Shown here in pieces: positions 1 to 11,750 of a stretch of 64,000 nucleotides of DNA (position 1 is the stretch's first letter; each line of letters starts with the position of its first letter). Under the pieces are notes generated by a model that saw only the letters and a list, made by a program, of their open reading frames with translations, did no database searches and had not been told where the DNA came from. The DNA lies in contig MARA01000001.1 of the NCBI GenBank assembly GCA_001792895.1, forward strand, positions 248,001 through 312,000. The letters run 5' to 3'. This DNA is from Lentinus brumalis (Eukaryota; Basidiomycota; Agaricomycetes; Polyporales; Polyporaceae). The position numbers were made by a program, and so were the translations under genes.

Positions 1-435
1 GATGTTCGCGCGTGTTGGGGGTTCACTGGTGATGCCCCTCATTGTATTGAGGTTCCCTGTGATAGACGTCAGCCTCGTTACACGACCTCAACCACGATGA
101 AGGGCGCTTACTCCAGTCGTTTCGTTCGAGGGATGGTGCATAATCGCATAGCTGACGCGACCAACCAGCTGGGCTTCCGAAGCTCGACGATCGTCGTTGG
201 CAGACTCGCTGTCGGGGGCTCGAACGTGACCGAACAGCGTATGGTTCGCTCTCCGGAACGCAGCAGATGATAGAAGCTGGCCAGCCAGCGGGAATGGGGA
301 CCCTGCAGCTTGGTAGGATGCGTCGCGACCATGTCGAGCAAACGAACGACTCCGAGAATCCAAGATGCTTGAGCTGCTAGCAACCGTGCTAGCGACCGGG
401 TCTGTAGACCGCAGACGTTCGCGCGCGCGGAGCAA
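1..435 (-). CDS. Partial member of a three-copy local gene family (copy 3), runs off left edge
   Basis: Reading the minus strand, the segment near 165-100 encodes LVGRVSYAIMHHPSNE, which matches LVGCNVRYALVHHPGD in the copy at 5586-6363 and LVGCSV-stop-YALAHHPDD in the copy at 9824-11149. It is followed by a plausible intron (donor GTAAGC near 97, acceptor CACAG near 44) and a short stretch continuing to base 1, so the 3' half lies outside the window. The upstream part to 435 is open but shows little similarity to the other copies, so the start is uncertain. I do not recognise the function; see the copy at 5586-6363 for the weak nuclease-like fold suggestion. Confidence 0.35.
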
Positions 436-1299
436 AGCCGCGGCCCACGCACGTTCTGCGCACGTACCATGTACCTTGGGGCAGCGTTTTGGAGGAATGC
501 TCGCGAGGAAGCCTTACTCACCAAGAGAGCCCGGCGATGCACCATACTTGTGCGTCTGAAATAGGTCTGAATCTGTCTCAAAAGAACTTCATCTTCCTTC
601 AAAAGGTCACACTCGGTGATATGACGCCCCTCCAGGTGGACACCGATACATGTTCAGCCTTCGTGTCTGTCACCGGGAGCGATAGCTGTCAGGGTGCCGA
701 CCTCAGAGTCCTGGCCCGAGTCGAACGAGGTCGGGTGATGATGGTGGTTGGTGGTCAAAGAGGATGAAAGTGTCTCAGCGCCGAACCCAACCGGAACTTC
801 GCGTCTTGCCTTCATACCACCACCATCCGCGACACCCACCTTCCACTCCTTACTGCGGCCACTCGCTTGTCTCACTGAACCGTGCCTAATAACCAGGCGT
901 CACGCGATCTTGGCCTCCCTCTTGCCTTTGCTGCCTCTGCTGTTTCCCCACGAGCCAGACGATGCGCAAGTTGAAGCCTCCTTGCCACCGGTCCCTGGTA
1001 TTCATATATGACGCTCCTGCATCTACAATGCTTGACAGCATGATGATTTTCACTTGTGGTGAGCAATAACGGCCTGTGGTATCCTTGTTCCCTGCACTGC
1101 ACAGACCTACACCTTCTCATCCTCAAGTACCCTTGCCCTCTCAATTCATGATTGTCCTCGGAGCAGCGGCGGAGAAAATTGTGCGCGACCCATCTCACAT
1201 GGCAGCTCGCGAGGGTTGGCCTATGCCTGATAGCTCTCAGATCGGCCATGTCCCAGGTCACTCGAGCGTCGTCTGTTCGCCTCCTCGTACTCGATCTTC

Positions 1300-2131
1300 T
1301 TGAACGCTAAGCCCATCGAGGAGATTTTAATCTCGCGACATCGTCCAAAGGTTCATCATCGAAAGATGCTGCGTCGCATGATCTCCTTGAATGCGCCCAC
1401 CTCTATCGGCCGGTCGAACGGTATCAACTCTGCGTTACCACCTCGCTCGGCGCCGGTTCTGAGCATAGCACCCGTGATAGCTGTGACTCTCGTTCTGGAC
1501 CCTCTCTGGGCCATTCCGCAGCCGCTAGCTCAGCTCCTTGCACCTCCCTCCGGCGACATGCAGCGCGATGCTGAACGGATTCCACTGGAGATCCTTGCTC
1601 GAGTATCTGCGCACTTTCGTCGCAGATACCTGCTCATAGCAAGATTTCTCTGGGTGCGCATCTCGCCGCGAAGACCTCCCTCCCCGCGACCGTCTCTTCC
1701 CGCGCTTGGGACACCTGCGCTCATTCGCGGCCTTGGGCGAGCCTTGCGACGAGACAAACTTCATTCCGACCTGTTGCGACGACAACTCCTGGTGGCCTCC
1801 CTAGGCTCAAGCGTCATCCCCCCGGCTAGACAGCTCGTCGTCATTGCCAGCAACTCTCACATTCGCCAGTTCCCGTGCCCAGGCGATCCTGGCCCATTGT
1901 GTCTACGACATCAACCCCTTCCCATCGGCATCGCAAGTTGGCTTCATGCGGACGTGTATTCGACAAGCTCGAGGACACGAACACGGGGGCGCGGAATCAC
2001 GGCCACCAGACTGGTGTCACTTATGTGCACCGGAGTGCGTCGACGAACAGCATGAGTGCGCAGGCAACTGTGGATGCTCAGCGACCCTCGCGTTCGAGGG
2101 CATAACATTCGAAGGGGTGAAGAGGAATTAG
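1300..2131 (+). other. Coding-like but unresolved stretch; no gene model supported
   Basis: All three plus-strand frames have open segments rich in Ser, Thr, Pro and Arg. One frame ends with a cysteine-rich segment (CHLCAPECVDEQHECAGNCGC is split across 2020-2085) before a TAG at 2129. The frames do not join through convincing GT...AG introns and no domain is recognised. The rest of 436-3253 holds only short unsupported ORFs. This may be a decayed gene or chance GC-rich open sequence. Confidence 0.2.
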
Positions 2132-3253
2132 CTACACATTGTATGCTATATCCGTCTCTGTGATCAGGCTCTTCTCGTCATTTCCTGGCGATTCGATGTA
2201 TTTGTGTAACGTCGCAATATTAGGACTGGTCGACGTCGCCAACGACCATGCAAAATGGGTTAATGTCACGGGAGATAGCAATCTGGTCAACGGAGATGAA
2301 GCATCGGTCATCACCTTTTGCGAAACCCCCCTTCCACTCATCCGTTCGCGCTGATTTTTGGTGTGTATACTGCCATAACCTCTATAGTCACAGGAAAATT
2401 ACTCTCGTGTATGTCCTCCTCTTCTTTCTCCTTGAAATGACGAAGAGATATCCCCCCACTCTCTGGCGCTTGCCTGCTCGCGCTTCCGTCTGCCGTAGTC
2501 TCCCCGGCGCTTTCTTTCCCGCTCTTGCCCTTTATGGCAACCATTCCTCTCCCGACAGCTACCACTGTCTGCCTTGTCATTTGCGTTATTCATACCAGAC
2601 TATCTCGACGACAATTTTCCCATAACCACTAGAGGAGTAGCTATGTACTGGTGCAACAATTGTGGAGAACGGAGGGGTAGAAGTATGGTTTCTTCAAAAG
2701 TGAGTGACCAAAATCTCATTTTTAGCGGACAGAAATCTCTTCGTAAGCGGACCGGAATGCCACAGATGCTAGACCGTTTACTTATCCGACTTTGACTGAT
2801 TCGTTGTAGCTGGTCGGACTGTTGCCTCAGATAAGTCTGACTGTATACCAATCCAAAATGACCGATGTCTCATCGCCGGTGACATTATACCCCCTTGCAA
2901 CGACCATTCAAGCCACCTCCGCCGTTGGCGCCAGGCCGGCGCTATATCTATGCCAATTTTTCTGAACAGTTTGCGTCCCGCGAGCTCCTTGCGACTAAGT
3001 AAGTTCGAATTTCGCAAGTCCACTCGGGAGCTGCGCGACTCTGTAGGACGCTGCCGGGTCCGCCTACAGCAGGTGAGGGTTATCCGAATGTCTCGCTGAC
3101 TCGGAGACGGTATGACTCACGTAGTCATTCTGCAGGTTCTAACGCTCGCCATCATCTAGGTTCGCAAATCACAGCGGGCACGCGTACCCGTCCACGTCCC
3201 AGACCACCACCATCGTTCGTGGACGAGGATCTGCCGCCTCGCACTTACGTGCA

Positions 3254-5086
3254 ATGAACGACGTCTCCGAGGAGACGCGTCCCCTGCTCTCGGACGTCCG
3301 CGAGGGCCGGCAGGACCGTGACACCAAGGAGAAGCGGAAGCCCACCCCGCTTCCCAAGCTTCAAATCGGCATCCTCATGCTGCTGCACCTCGCCGAGCCT
3401 ATCACGTCTAACTGCATTTTCCCGTTCATCAACCAGGTCTGTGCCCTTCATCGTCACGTAGGGGTGCCTCACTGTGCTAAATACATCCTATCTAGCTGGT
3501 GAGCGAGTTGGACATCACAGGAGGAGACCAGAAGAAGATTGGGTATTATGCCGGACTGATCGTGAGTGTGCCGTCGTGCACGCCTCCGTCCGCCTACTGC
3601 AACGAGCTGATATGTCGTGTTGCTGCTTGTAGGAGTCGATCTTCTTCGCAACCGAGGCGATGTTCGTGTTCCAGTGGTCGCGACTCTCGGACCACATCGG
3701 ACGGAAGCCTGTCTTACTTGTAGGTGTCGGCGGGCTGGCCATCTCCATGGTCTGCTTCGGCTTGTCGAAGACGTTCTTGACCCTTGTCATCAGGTGAGCG
3801 CGCTTGACACCTTCGGCGTACGTCGCTGACCGTGATATAGCCGGAGTCTGGTAGGTATGCTGAACGGAAACACGGGTGTGATGAAGAGCATGATGGGCGG
3901 TATGCATTTCAGAACTGTTACGTAGTCTCATACTTATTGTTCCCTTTCTAGAGCTTACGGACTCGACGAACATCGCCCAAGGGTTCGCGTATATTCCAGT
4001 ATCATGGGCGACCGGAGCGACCATAGGGTTCGAATTCTTGTTCCACGCCGTCGAACTGCTTTTGACTCACCATGTACAGGCCCCTCATCGGCGGACAGCT
4101 CGCCAAGCCTCACGACAGATGGCCTCGCGTCTTCTCGCATCCGTTTTGGATCAAGTATCCCTATTTCCTCCCTTGCGGCGTTGCGGCTGCATTCTCTGCG
4201 CTCTGCTTTATCATTACGGCCCTGTACCTGAAAGAGGTGAGAACTCAGGTATTGTCCTACTTGCGCTTCTGATCCGAATCACCTGTCAGACCGTCCGGAG
4301 AGGGCGCCGTTCAGGTGCGACATCCTCTGAGGAGGGCTCATGCGACAACCAGGACGACGCGCCTCCATCTCTGCGCAGTATCTTAACCCGACCCGTCCTC
4401 GTCTCCGTAGCCAACTACGGCGTGCTCGCCCTCATCGAGATCGCCTTCCTCGCACTCTTGCCCCTCTTCCTCTCCACGCCCATCGCGCTCGGAGGCCTCG
4501 GTCTTTCCCCACCCACCATCGGTCTCATCTTGGGATGCCTCGGCTTGCTGGACGGGATCTTCCAGGCGCTATTCTTCGCGAAGGCCATCGATGTCCTGGG
4601 CCCCAAGCGCACCTTCCAGCTCGGGCTCTCGACGTTCGTCCCCATGTACGCGTTGTTCCCGGTCATGAACCTCTACGCAAAAGCCCACGGGGTAGACTGG
4701 GTTGTGTGGGGGCTTGTGTCCGTCCAGCTGGCGCTCATGGTCGTCATGGACTTGGCCTTCGGTACGTGCTCATCCTTCTGCATGAAAGCGGGAATACTGA
4801 CCCCCGGAATCACATAGGCGCGATCTTTATTTTCATCAGGTCCTCCGTATCGAGCAACCGGTCGCTGGGCGCGGTGAACGGGACGGCGCAGTTTGTAGCG
4901 TCGGTGATGCGGGCTTTGGGCCCTGCAGCGTCCACCTCGCTCTTCGCCACCTCGCTGGAGCGCAACTGGATAAGCGGGTACGGGGTGTACGTGATTTTGA
5001 TTCTGACGGCTTTCGCCTTGTTCTTCGTGTCGACTTCGTTGCCGCTGAACTTGTGGCCGCGAGACGATGCACGACGAGATGACTGA
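3254..5086 (+). CDS. Major facilitator superfamily transporter (fungal ZIF/Tet-like drug:H+ antiporter type)
   Basis: An integral membrane transporter, most likely proton-coupled efflux of small molecules; the substrate cannot be told. Eight exons (3254-3436, 3496-3561, 3633-3793, 3841-3899, 3952-4027, 4080-4236, 4290-4761, 4818-5086) join in frame to 480 residues, the usual size for a 12-helix MFS protein. MFS motif A is seen as WSRLSDHIGRKPVLL between helices 2 and 3. A later segment, GNTGVMKSMMGELTD followed by SWATGATIGPLIGG, matches the helix 4-5 region of fungal zinc-induced-facilitator-like MFS proteins. The N-terminus MNDVSEETRPLL is a typical acidic cytosolic leader with a dileucine. 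The start was chosen as the ATG opening this exon. Introns are 47-71 nt. No sign of damage. Neighbours are unrelated. Confidence 0.88.
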
Positions 5087-5585
5087 TCGAGAAACGCTCG
5101 GAGGTGATGCCGAGTTAGCGATGATACCACGAACCGCCATGAGACCGTAGACCATTTCAAGTAGACCTATTGCATTAGACTTATATTTAGACCGCAGGGA
5201 ATGAGAGTTCGCGTCTTTCAGCGACTACGATGTGCCGTTCTCAGAAAGTCGTTTCAGTACACTGGTATGAGTCTACGTATGACATTCTTGCAGACCTCAC
5301 CACCCCCTTGCTTCGGTTTCAGCTACAGACAACTCGGTCTACAGAATTGGTCAGCTTGGTAAGGGCCGTAGATAGCGAAGGGATGCAGTGGCGGTACCAT
5401 TCAACGTTCTACAGTGGTTGAGATAGTTATTCGGCAATCCCCGGCGCAAGACGCGCCACCGTCTGTAGTCTTCCATGAAGTGATTGTTTTCAACAACGTT
5501 CACAGGTCGCGAGACCCCTATCCACGCTCCTGTGCATCTTGTATATACGCACTGACGGCCAGAGCAGGGATATAACACGGAAATC

Positions 5586-6363
5586 ATATCAGATTGCGTC
5601 TTCGCAGCAGTGAATCGAATTTTGGCCAAGTACCTGGACAGCGAAGTGGGGATATTGCCCCAAATCGACCTCCGAAGAGAACTAGGTGACGGCGACGAAC
5701 TGGAATGTTGCCCTTGGGAGCCAGTTGCCAACGACTGGTACACGGATGTGAATTTGGATTCGGATTCGGAGGCTAGTCACGGCAGCAGTGCAAACACCAG
5801 GGCGTGTCGCGATGCTCCGCCACCCGACCTCGTCGGTTGCAACGTTCGTTACGCACTCGTGCACCATCCTGGTGACAAGTCGCGGAAATACCCCGGTGAG
5901 CACTGAGCGATGATAATCCTCGGATGTGACGGTCCTGACAACCACAGCAGCGAAGCTCCTTTGCACACGTAGCCAAGTAATTGGCGCCATGAAGTCAGGC
6001 GCAAGTGTCTCCTGCTGCATCGTGATGGAAGCACTGGACTTGCACCGGGAAGACGGCATAATTGCTTTCCGTCCAGACGTCATCGCCGTGGCGTCCTTTA
6101 TTATGTCACGAAGTTCGTGAGTGCGTCGTCCCTGCGACTAGCGCTGCCTCTCACCGGTGCATCGCAGGCTCAAGGAACTTGTGAGAACTTGCGTCACCAA
6201 TGGGAAGTATTGGTGGTTTGGTTGCGTGACGATGCGGGACGGCGATCGGGTGTACATGGATATTTCCCCACGGGTCCTCCATACTCCTCTGCCATGGATT
6301 GGTCCTCATATGCCTCTATTGAGAGGGGAGCTCTCTACAGTGGTCGGGCTGCTAGCATTTTGG
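5586..6363 (+). CDS. Unrecognised local family, copy 1 (best preserved); possible degenerate restriction-endonuclease-like fold
   Basis: Exons to 5895, 5951-6116 and 6168-6363 join in frame with introns of 55 and 51 nt. Conserved blocks shared with the copy at 9824-11149 are CVFAAVNRILAKY, LVGCNVRYALVHHPGDKS, SCCIVMEALDL, PDVIAVASFIMSRSS and VRTCVTNGKYWWFGCV. The order hydrophobic strand with a conserved Glu (VMEA), a helix, then a 'TNGKYWWFG' strand resembles the core of PD-(D/E)xK-fold proteins such as those in Crinkler-like families. The usual ExK lysine is absent (EAL here, EAE in copy 2), so this is only a fold-level guess. The 5' end is not resolved: coding runs upstream of GTG 5610 to about 5586 without an ATG, and the acidic N-terminal exons seen in copy 2 are missing. 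The 3' end after 6363 is also unclear; the tRNA lies 141 bp on. Confidence 0.4.
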
Positions 6364-6504
6364 GTGAGTGAGCGTTCAGAGTTCACATGGAGACGTTGCT
6401 CTGACGTCTGAGTCATATACATAGAGCCTCGAGAGCATGACAGGAGCGGATTCAGTTCGATGCAGAGAGCGACCAGGACAGCTGCTAAAGGAAGCAAACT
6501 TTAT

Positions 6505-6576
6505 GGGCATTTGGCACAGTGGTAGCGCGCACGCTTCGCATGCGTGAGGTCCAGGGTTCAATCCCCTGAATGTCCA
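6505..6576 (+). tRNA. tRNA-Ala (anticodon CGC)
   Basis: A 72-nt cloverleaf without intron. Acceptor stem 6505-6511 pairs with 6569-6575, and its third pair is G3:U70, the alanine identity element. The D arm follows with one A-C mismatch. Anticodon stem CACGC/GCGTG encloses the loop TTCGCAT with anticodon CGC at 6537-6539, reading codon GCG. The T arm CAGGG/CCCTG encloses TTCAATC, the internal B-box. The discriminator base is A (6576). Confidence 0.92.
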
Positions 6577-6595
6577 TTAGAGCGACATGATTGAG

Positions 6596-6601
6596 TTTTT
6601 T
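6596..6601 (+). terminator. RNA polymerase III terminator of the tRNA-Ala gene
   Basis: A run of six T begins 19 nt after the tRNA 3' end, the normal Pol III stop signal. Confidence 0.75.
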
Positions 6602-6824
6602 CCGCTCGATATCTTTTCACTTCGCGTGTTTCATTCCTCAGCCTTACCCTGCTGAGCTTGCTTTCCTCCTTTGACTACGACGCCTGTGTCTGTGTCTGTG
6701 TCTCACTCTGGCTTCTGAGTTGGGTACTGTGCTCTCCACGAGGTGTCGGGGCCGCGCTGTGCGCAGATCTCCCATTCCAATTTCTGATGCCGACATATTC
6801 CGTCAAGTTTTAACCAACTTCATC

Positions 6825-9762
6825 ATGTCGACCACGCTGCGCCCAGCCTCGACTATGGCCACGCAGACAACTCACCCTCTGGGAGAACAGGTTGCGAAGG
6901 AGACTGGAAGGGCCACTCCGGGACTGAAGAAGATTGCGCCCTACTGGTACCCGTACACGACGATGGCGAAGGGTCGCTGGTTGGGACGCGAGATCCTCGA
7001 GGTGGTATCCACGGAGTTTCGGGACCGGTCTATGGAGTTCTATGTACGTGTTTCCACCTTGAAATCAAAAGGTTGGAGGCCTTTCTCAATGCCGCATGTG
7101 CGATCTGTGCGCCAGTATGATTCTTGTCAAGAAGCCAGAAGATATACCTCATGCAGCTTTGCTGCCGTCGACTTGACCTGAGTTCTTGCTCGCACCGGGT
7201 CGCCCATGTTGCGTTGGGAGACGGTCTATGACCTATGGTACGTGCCTAGTCTGTATCGGAGACTCAGCCTGCCCCGTCTGCATTTCTACCACCGCCCCTC
7301 GACGTCGGGGCACCCAGGGAAGAGAACCGTGAGGAGAACCATTCCAAGGCAGGGTCCAGAACTCCTGTACCATTTTGCCCTTGCTACCCCTCGGTTGTGT
7401 AGCAAGACTACACTCTTTCTTAGGTTTCGTGAGCGAGTTTCGATTTGCACGGGTTCTCTTCATCCACGCTACATCGTGACACATAAGCTTTTGACGTTGG
7501 GCGTAAGGTCATTCTGACCGGCCTTACTGTCAGCCACTTGGTAGTCGGCCATGTGAGGGCGTGGTCGAGCTTGATGTGAGTACGTTGCATGATGGCGGGG
7601 CTGAATATCGGCCGCTCCGAGTGAGCCATTGTGGGGTGCAGACATCGCCGAGAAGAGTGTCATGTCGGCGGTCGAGCTGGAAGGCGAGGGCGAGTTCTGG
7701 TGGGCCAAATTCACAGGGGCCAAATCCACTTAGGTCATTGTCACCATCCCGCTCTCCACTCGAGGCTCCGCTGGAGATGACCACGGAGAGGGTTTGTAGT
7801 TGGACGTTCCTCCGTATGTTGACTGTTTCATGATTGTAGAGATATGCACTCGAATCGGGTGTGACCACCATCAACGGGAAAGTCGCCAAACCAGACACGA
7901 TCGTCCAGAATGGTGACAGAATAGAGTATGTGACCTTCAGGTTCCCATTCCCTGTGATAGTTGCTTAATGTCCGTGCAGGAATGTATCTCATCGCCATGA
8001 ACCTCCAGTCACGTCGACGCCCGTCCGTATTGTCCTGCACGACAAAGAACGGCAGTTCATCGTCATCGACAAGCCAGGCTCCATCGTATGCGCTTTCGTT
8101 GTGGATGCATCGCCGCGCCTGACTCTTTTACTAGCCTGTCCATGCCGCCGGCCGTTACTTCCGCAACAGCCTGGTCGAAATCTTGAAGAACGACTTTGGA
8201 TTCGAGAAAGTGTATAGTACGTCGTGCTTCATAGCCCGCGCAGCCTTGTGCCGACTTCGTCTTGTAGCGGTGAATAGGCTGGATAGGCTGACCTCCGGCC
8301 TGATGATTCTCCCGCTTAACTCCACGCTCGCGAACACGCTCTCGCGAGAGTTCGTCAACGGCGAGGTGAAGAAGGAGTATGTCGCTCGATGCAAGGGAGA
8401 ATTCCCAGAGTATGTCCCATGTTCAACTGCACCATCCTGACCACCAACTGACGTTGCGCAGAGAAGAGATCACCTGTGAGGAGCCCCTGTTGACAGTCGA
8501 CCGGCAGATGGGCTTGAACATTGTCCATCCCGAGGGCAAGGTATGTGCATGTTAGTGATTGCTCCGACGCATCATCTGAACCCCGGAATAGCCGGCGAAG
8601 ACGATATTCAAGCGTATACGATACGACGCGAACACGGACACGAGTGTCCTCCAGTGTGAGTCTCACAAAAATTAGGTTACTCTGAAACTGACCATGTCCC
8701 AAAAGGTCGTCCACAGACAGGCCGATGTACGCTCTGACATCGTAAGCTACCCATGACAGCTGACCGAACGTCTCTGCAGCACACCAGATCCGCGTCCACT
8801 TGCAATACCTCGGACATCCCATCGCGAATGACCCCATCTACTCCGACCCTCGTATATGGGTACGTCCCCACTATGTCCTCTGAAAGCGAACGACTCACCC
8901 TGTCTGCCGTGCACAGGGCGAGAATCTAGGGAAAGGCGGCATCGACCTCGTTCCAAGTGACGAACGCGCCGCGCCGCAAGCGCCGGCGCACTCGGGCTTC
9001 CAGTTCGACGCGTCCACCAACCCCGAGTCGATCTCACGGCCCATGGGGAATGCATCTGCAACTGACAGCAACGAGGGCGAGGATGCGCGGCCGAAGCTCC
9101 TCCCGCGTGAGACTGGACACGACATCGGGATGGGCTCCCCTGTCCCACTCTCGGCCGAGGCAGTCGGGATCATCACGCGTCTTCGCAATATGAAGGTGCG
9201 CATCTATTCCGTGGCTTGTACGAACTCCGGGCTCACATACTGGACTCTGCAGGATGAGGACGAAGATTGGGGCCGCTGGCGCGACGTCGTGTTCCGAGCG
9301 AAGGGCGCGCTCGCGCCGCACGGTTTTACGATCCCTCTGCCTCCGCAGAACAAGAGGAAGCGCGGTGGTCCCGCGCTGTCATCCGTCACACCGCAGAGTG
9401 ACACAGCTGCGACCCCGGTTGTAGAAGCGGACGTGGAGCCACTCAAGGACCAGCTCACTGTAGAGGACGTCGCCGAGCTCGCAACCCGCATGTCCATGGA
9501 GTCCTCTGCCTCCGCTGCCACATCCGAAGTGCCGACGCCCGACCCGACGCCACCGCCAGTAGCGGAGTCATCTGCAGTCGCGCCTGAGACGGACGAGAAC
9601 GGGATGCAGTACTGCCCGGAGTGCTTCGTGCCGCTGCACCCGGACCCGAAGCCGGAGTCGCTCTACATATTCCTGCATGCCCTCAAGTACACCACGAGTC
9701 TTGGGACGTTCGAGACGCAGATGCCGGAGTGGGCGGCCGAGGGATGGGAGTGGGATAGGTGA
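6825..9762 (+). CDS. RNA pseudouridine synthase, PUS9/RIB2 (DRAP) family
   Basis: Isomerises uridine to pseudouridine in RNA, by family probably tRNA position 32. Exons end at 7043, 7925, 8085, 8216, 8409, 8540, 8655, 8726, 8859, 9195 and 9762 and join in frame to about 555 residues. Landmarks in order: the fungal leader [19 protein letters not shown], an S4-like segment [28 protein letters not shown], the catalytic loop [10 protein letters not shown] with the Asp nucleophile, [17 protein letters not shown], and the C-terminal [19 protein letters not shown] typical of fungal orthologues. There is no deaminase domain, so this is the PUS rather than the riboflavin branch. The start could also be ATG 6855, which has a better context, or 6720. 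Introns are about 50 nt except intron 1 (7044-7839). The 57-nt intron at 9196-9252 is in frame without stops, so retention would still be translatable. Confidence 0.87.
7044..7839 (+). other. Oversized intron 1 (796 nt) of the pseudouridine synthase gene
   Basis: The protein is continuous across the splice (EFY / RYALES), donor GTACGTG and acceptor TTGTAG. All other introns of this gene are about 50-60 nt, so this one probably holds an insertion. Its minus strand has a 122-codon ORF at 7530-7898 without recognisable similarity. I could not find terminal repeats or a target duplication by eye. Confidence 0.6.
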
Positions 9763-9823
9763 CTGCCGTAAGACAACCTGTATCGTATCATACATTGAGA
9801 GCAGATTGCAGACTTCAGCAAAA

Positions 9824-11149
9824 CTAGTTGGTTATTTCGTTCACTTCCTGCTCGTCTCCGATGAACGGTGCTACTCCGTCGATCTGAAAGCCAGCAATGA
9901 GTGTGCCATTGCAGGTAAGGCTTCTAAGCACAACACACTCACCAAGGATGCTAGCAGTCCGACCACGCGACCGGTCGAAGACCGGGGAGATTCGAGAGGC
10001 AGTGGATCAGTGTCCCTGAAAACTCGGCGGCCGTCTTCCTCCGTCTGAAGGCGACCAAACATCCAATACCGCCCGTCCGTGATGCACGTCCTCACTTCGT
10101 AAGTCTGCGATAGTCCAATGAGCAGGAGCGCTAGCGCGCACGCACGACGCACTCACGAAGTACGCGACATCAGGAAGGATGCTGCTGCGGTGACCTCTGG
10201 ACGATATGTATAGAGGCCGCCTTTACGAACCTCCGCTTCGATCACGATGCAGCAGGAGAGGTCTTCAGTGCGTGTATGAGGCCGCGGCGGGTACGAAGTG
10301 ACCATGCTGAGATGGTAGTGAGATCAGTGCACAGCTTTGCTACGCCTCGAGAGCTTCGCTGCTCACCGTGAGTCCTCAGCGACCTGTCGTCAGGATGGTG
10401 TGCAAGTGCGTATCAAACGCTGCAACCGACAAGCTCGGGGGTCGACACATCAAGATGCTCCTTGGTGTTCGCACTGGACTCGTTGGCAGTCGCAGCTCGC
10501 TCGCACTGGGGGCAATACTCGCCGTCCATTTCGTCTCGGAGGTTCAGTTGGGGAAGTAGCTCGACACCTCTATCCGAGTACTTCGCTAAAATGCGATTCA
10601 CCGCCGCATAGACGCACTCAGGTATGACTTGGGGATTGTTCTCATATGGCCGTCGTCAGCCGGACCATGCTACTCATGAACAGCGTATGCTCACATTACG
10701 TGGGACGCTAGCGTGTTTTTGCCAGAACCAGACGCGCTTGCAAAGGTCGGCCATGAGAGGATCGTCGGCGAAGTCGCCCACATCTTCCATACTACTAAGC
10801 AGCTCAGGGTCGACGAGCATACGGGCCGCGATATTGACTCCCTCTGGCGGCCGCATTACATCTTCAGCATCCTCCTCCGAGTCGGAGGACGACATGGAAA
10901 CGTCTTCAGCTGTTATCAATGTCTACGTGGGCCATTGCAGCGAGCGACACTTACCGTCTCTGTGCGCTTGGCTTGCACGTCCCTCGGCCTTGACCTGACG
11001 TTCTCTCGAATGCTCGCCAGGATTGAGTTGAGTGCGACGTGGAGGTTTGGATCCACTTCCAAATCTTCTTCTACGGAGTCAAGTGACCGCGTTACTTTGG
11101 TGAGCACGGCCACGGTGTCAGCCATGATGGTAGTGAGAAGGAAGTCCAA
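9824..11149 (-). pseudogene. Damaged member of the local gene family (copy 2)
   Basis: From the 5' side: an exon at 11149-10953 (MDFLLTTIMADTVAVLTK), an acidic exon to about 10710 (SSSDSEEDAEDV, later DLCKRVWFWQKHAS), then the exon with CVYAAVNRILAKY and LVGCSV. Later come SCCIVIEAEVRKGG, PEVTAAASFLMSRT, VRTCITDGRYWMFGRL and a last short exon ending at TAG 9824. Compared with copy 1 it has an in-frame TGA in place of the Arg codon before YALAHH, a first intron equivalent shrunk to about 29 nt, a frame change before SCCIV, and a 4-nt deletion at the start of the TCITDG exon. These lesions argue for a pseudogene. It does preserve the acidic N-terminal part that copy 1 lacks. The gap 11150-11551 upstream has one 117-codon minus ORF without support. 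Confidence 0.55.
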
Positions 11150-11551
11150 GTCCGCGGACGATCGTCAAGTCCCTATCTGTCGGTAGGTTGCCGAGACGTC
11201 AATGGTCGAACCACCACCCAGCGAGGATTGATAGAAACAAGTAGAAGTCCTGAGGACGGGTTCACTCTCGGACGCAACACGATCTCCTGGCTTCAGTCCG
11301 GCTCGTAGCCGGCGCAGACAACTGCTAAACTGAGGTCTAATGCACTGAGAAAAGGGGTTGATGTGAAGCGAGGAACTTGAACACAGTTTGGAAGCCACAG
11401 GTTCGGAAGAGAGCAAGAAATCGTCCGTGCCTTTAACCTTGCGCGCGCAACGATGGGTGGTCGAGATGATCCTGTGACGCCCGGCGGTGAGTGTCAAAAA
11501 TGGCCAGCTGTGGCGCACATAATTCAGTAAACATTGGTCAGTATAGTGGCC

Positions 11552-11602
11552 CAGTAGGACTTACAAAAGCCCATGATAGTGGGCCAGTGGGACCCAGCCG
11601 GA
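11552..11602 (+). repeat. Left arm of a 34-kb inverted repeat pair (candidate element end)
   Basis: Begins CAGTAGGAC and continues through GATAGTGGGCCAGTGGGACC. The reverse complement of 45870-45920 matches at 46 of 51 positions by eye. The two copies face each other, and each has a minisatellite on its inner side. No matching direct duplication was seen directly outside the arms. Confidence 0.6.
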
Positions 11603-11750
11603 TTCTGGGTATGGATAGTAAGGTGGGCCAGCTGGACATTCTGGGGCTGGCCTAGATGAATGGGCAGGATACTGGATATATATTGCTGTGGATCAGCATG
11701 CGGATTGGGATGAAGCGGGGCATCTGGTAGAGCATTAGCAGGCTGGTATC

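Noticed and set aside
1300..2055. 251-codon ORF as a possible gene
   Set aside because: Arg/Pro/Leu-rich, no domain, and competing open frames in the same place; kept only as an unresolved stretch.
4022..4040. tRNA B-box-like GGTTCGAATTC
   Set aside because: It lies at an exon/intron edge of the MFS gene, with no matching stems around it.
11545..11602. Target-site duplication of the composite element
   Set aside because: Bases outside the left arm (TAGTGGCC) and right arm (AGGCATGT) do not match, so no duplication is claimed.
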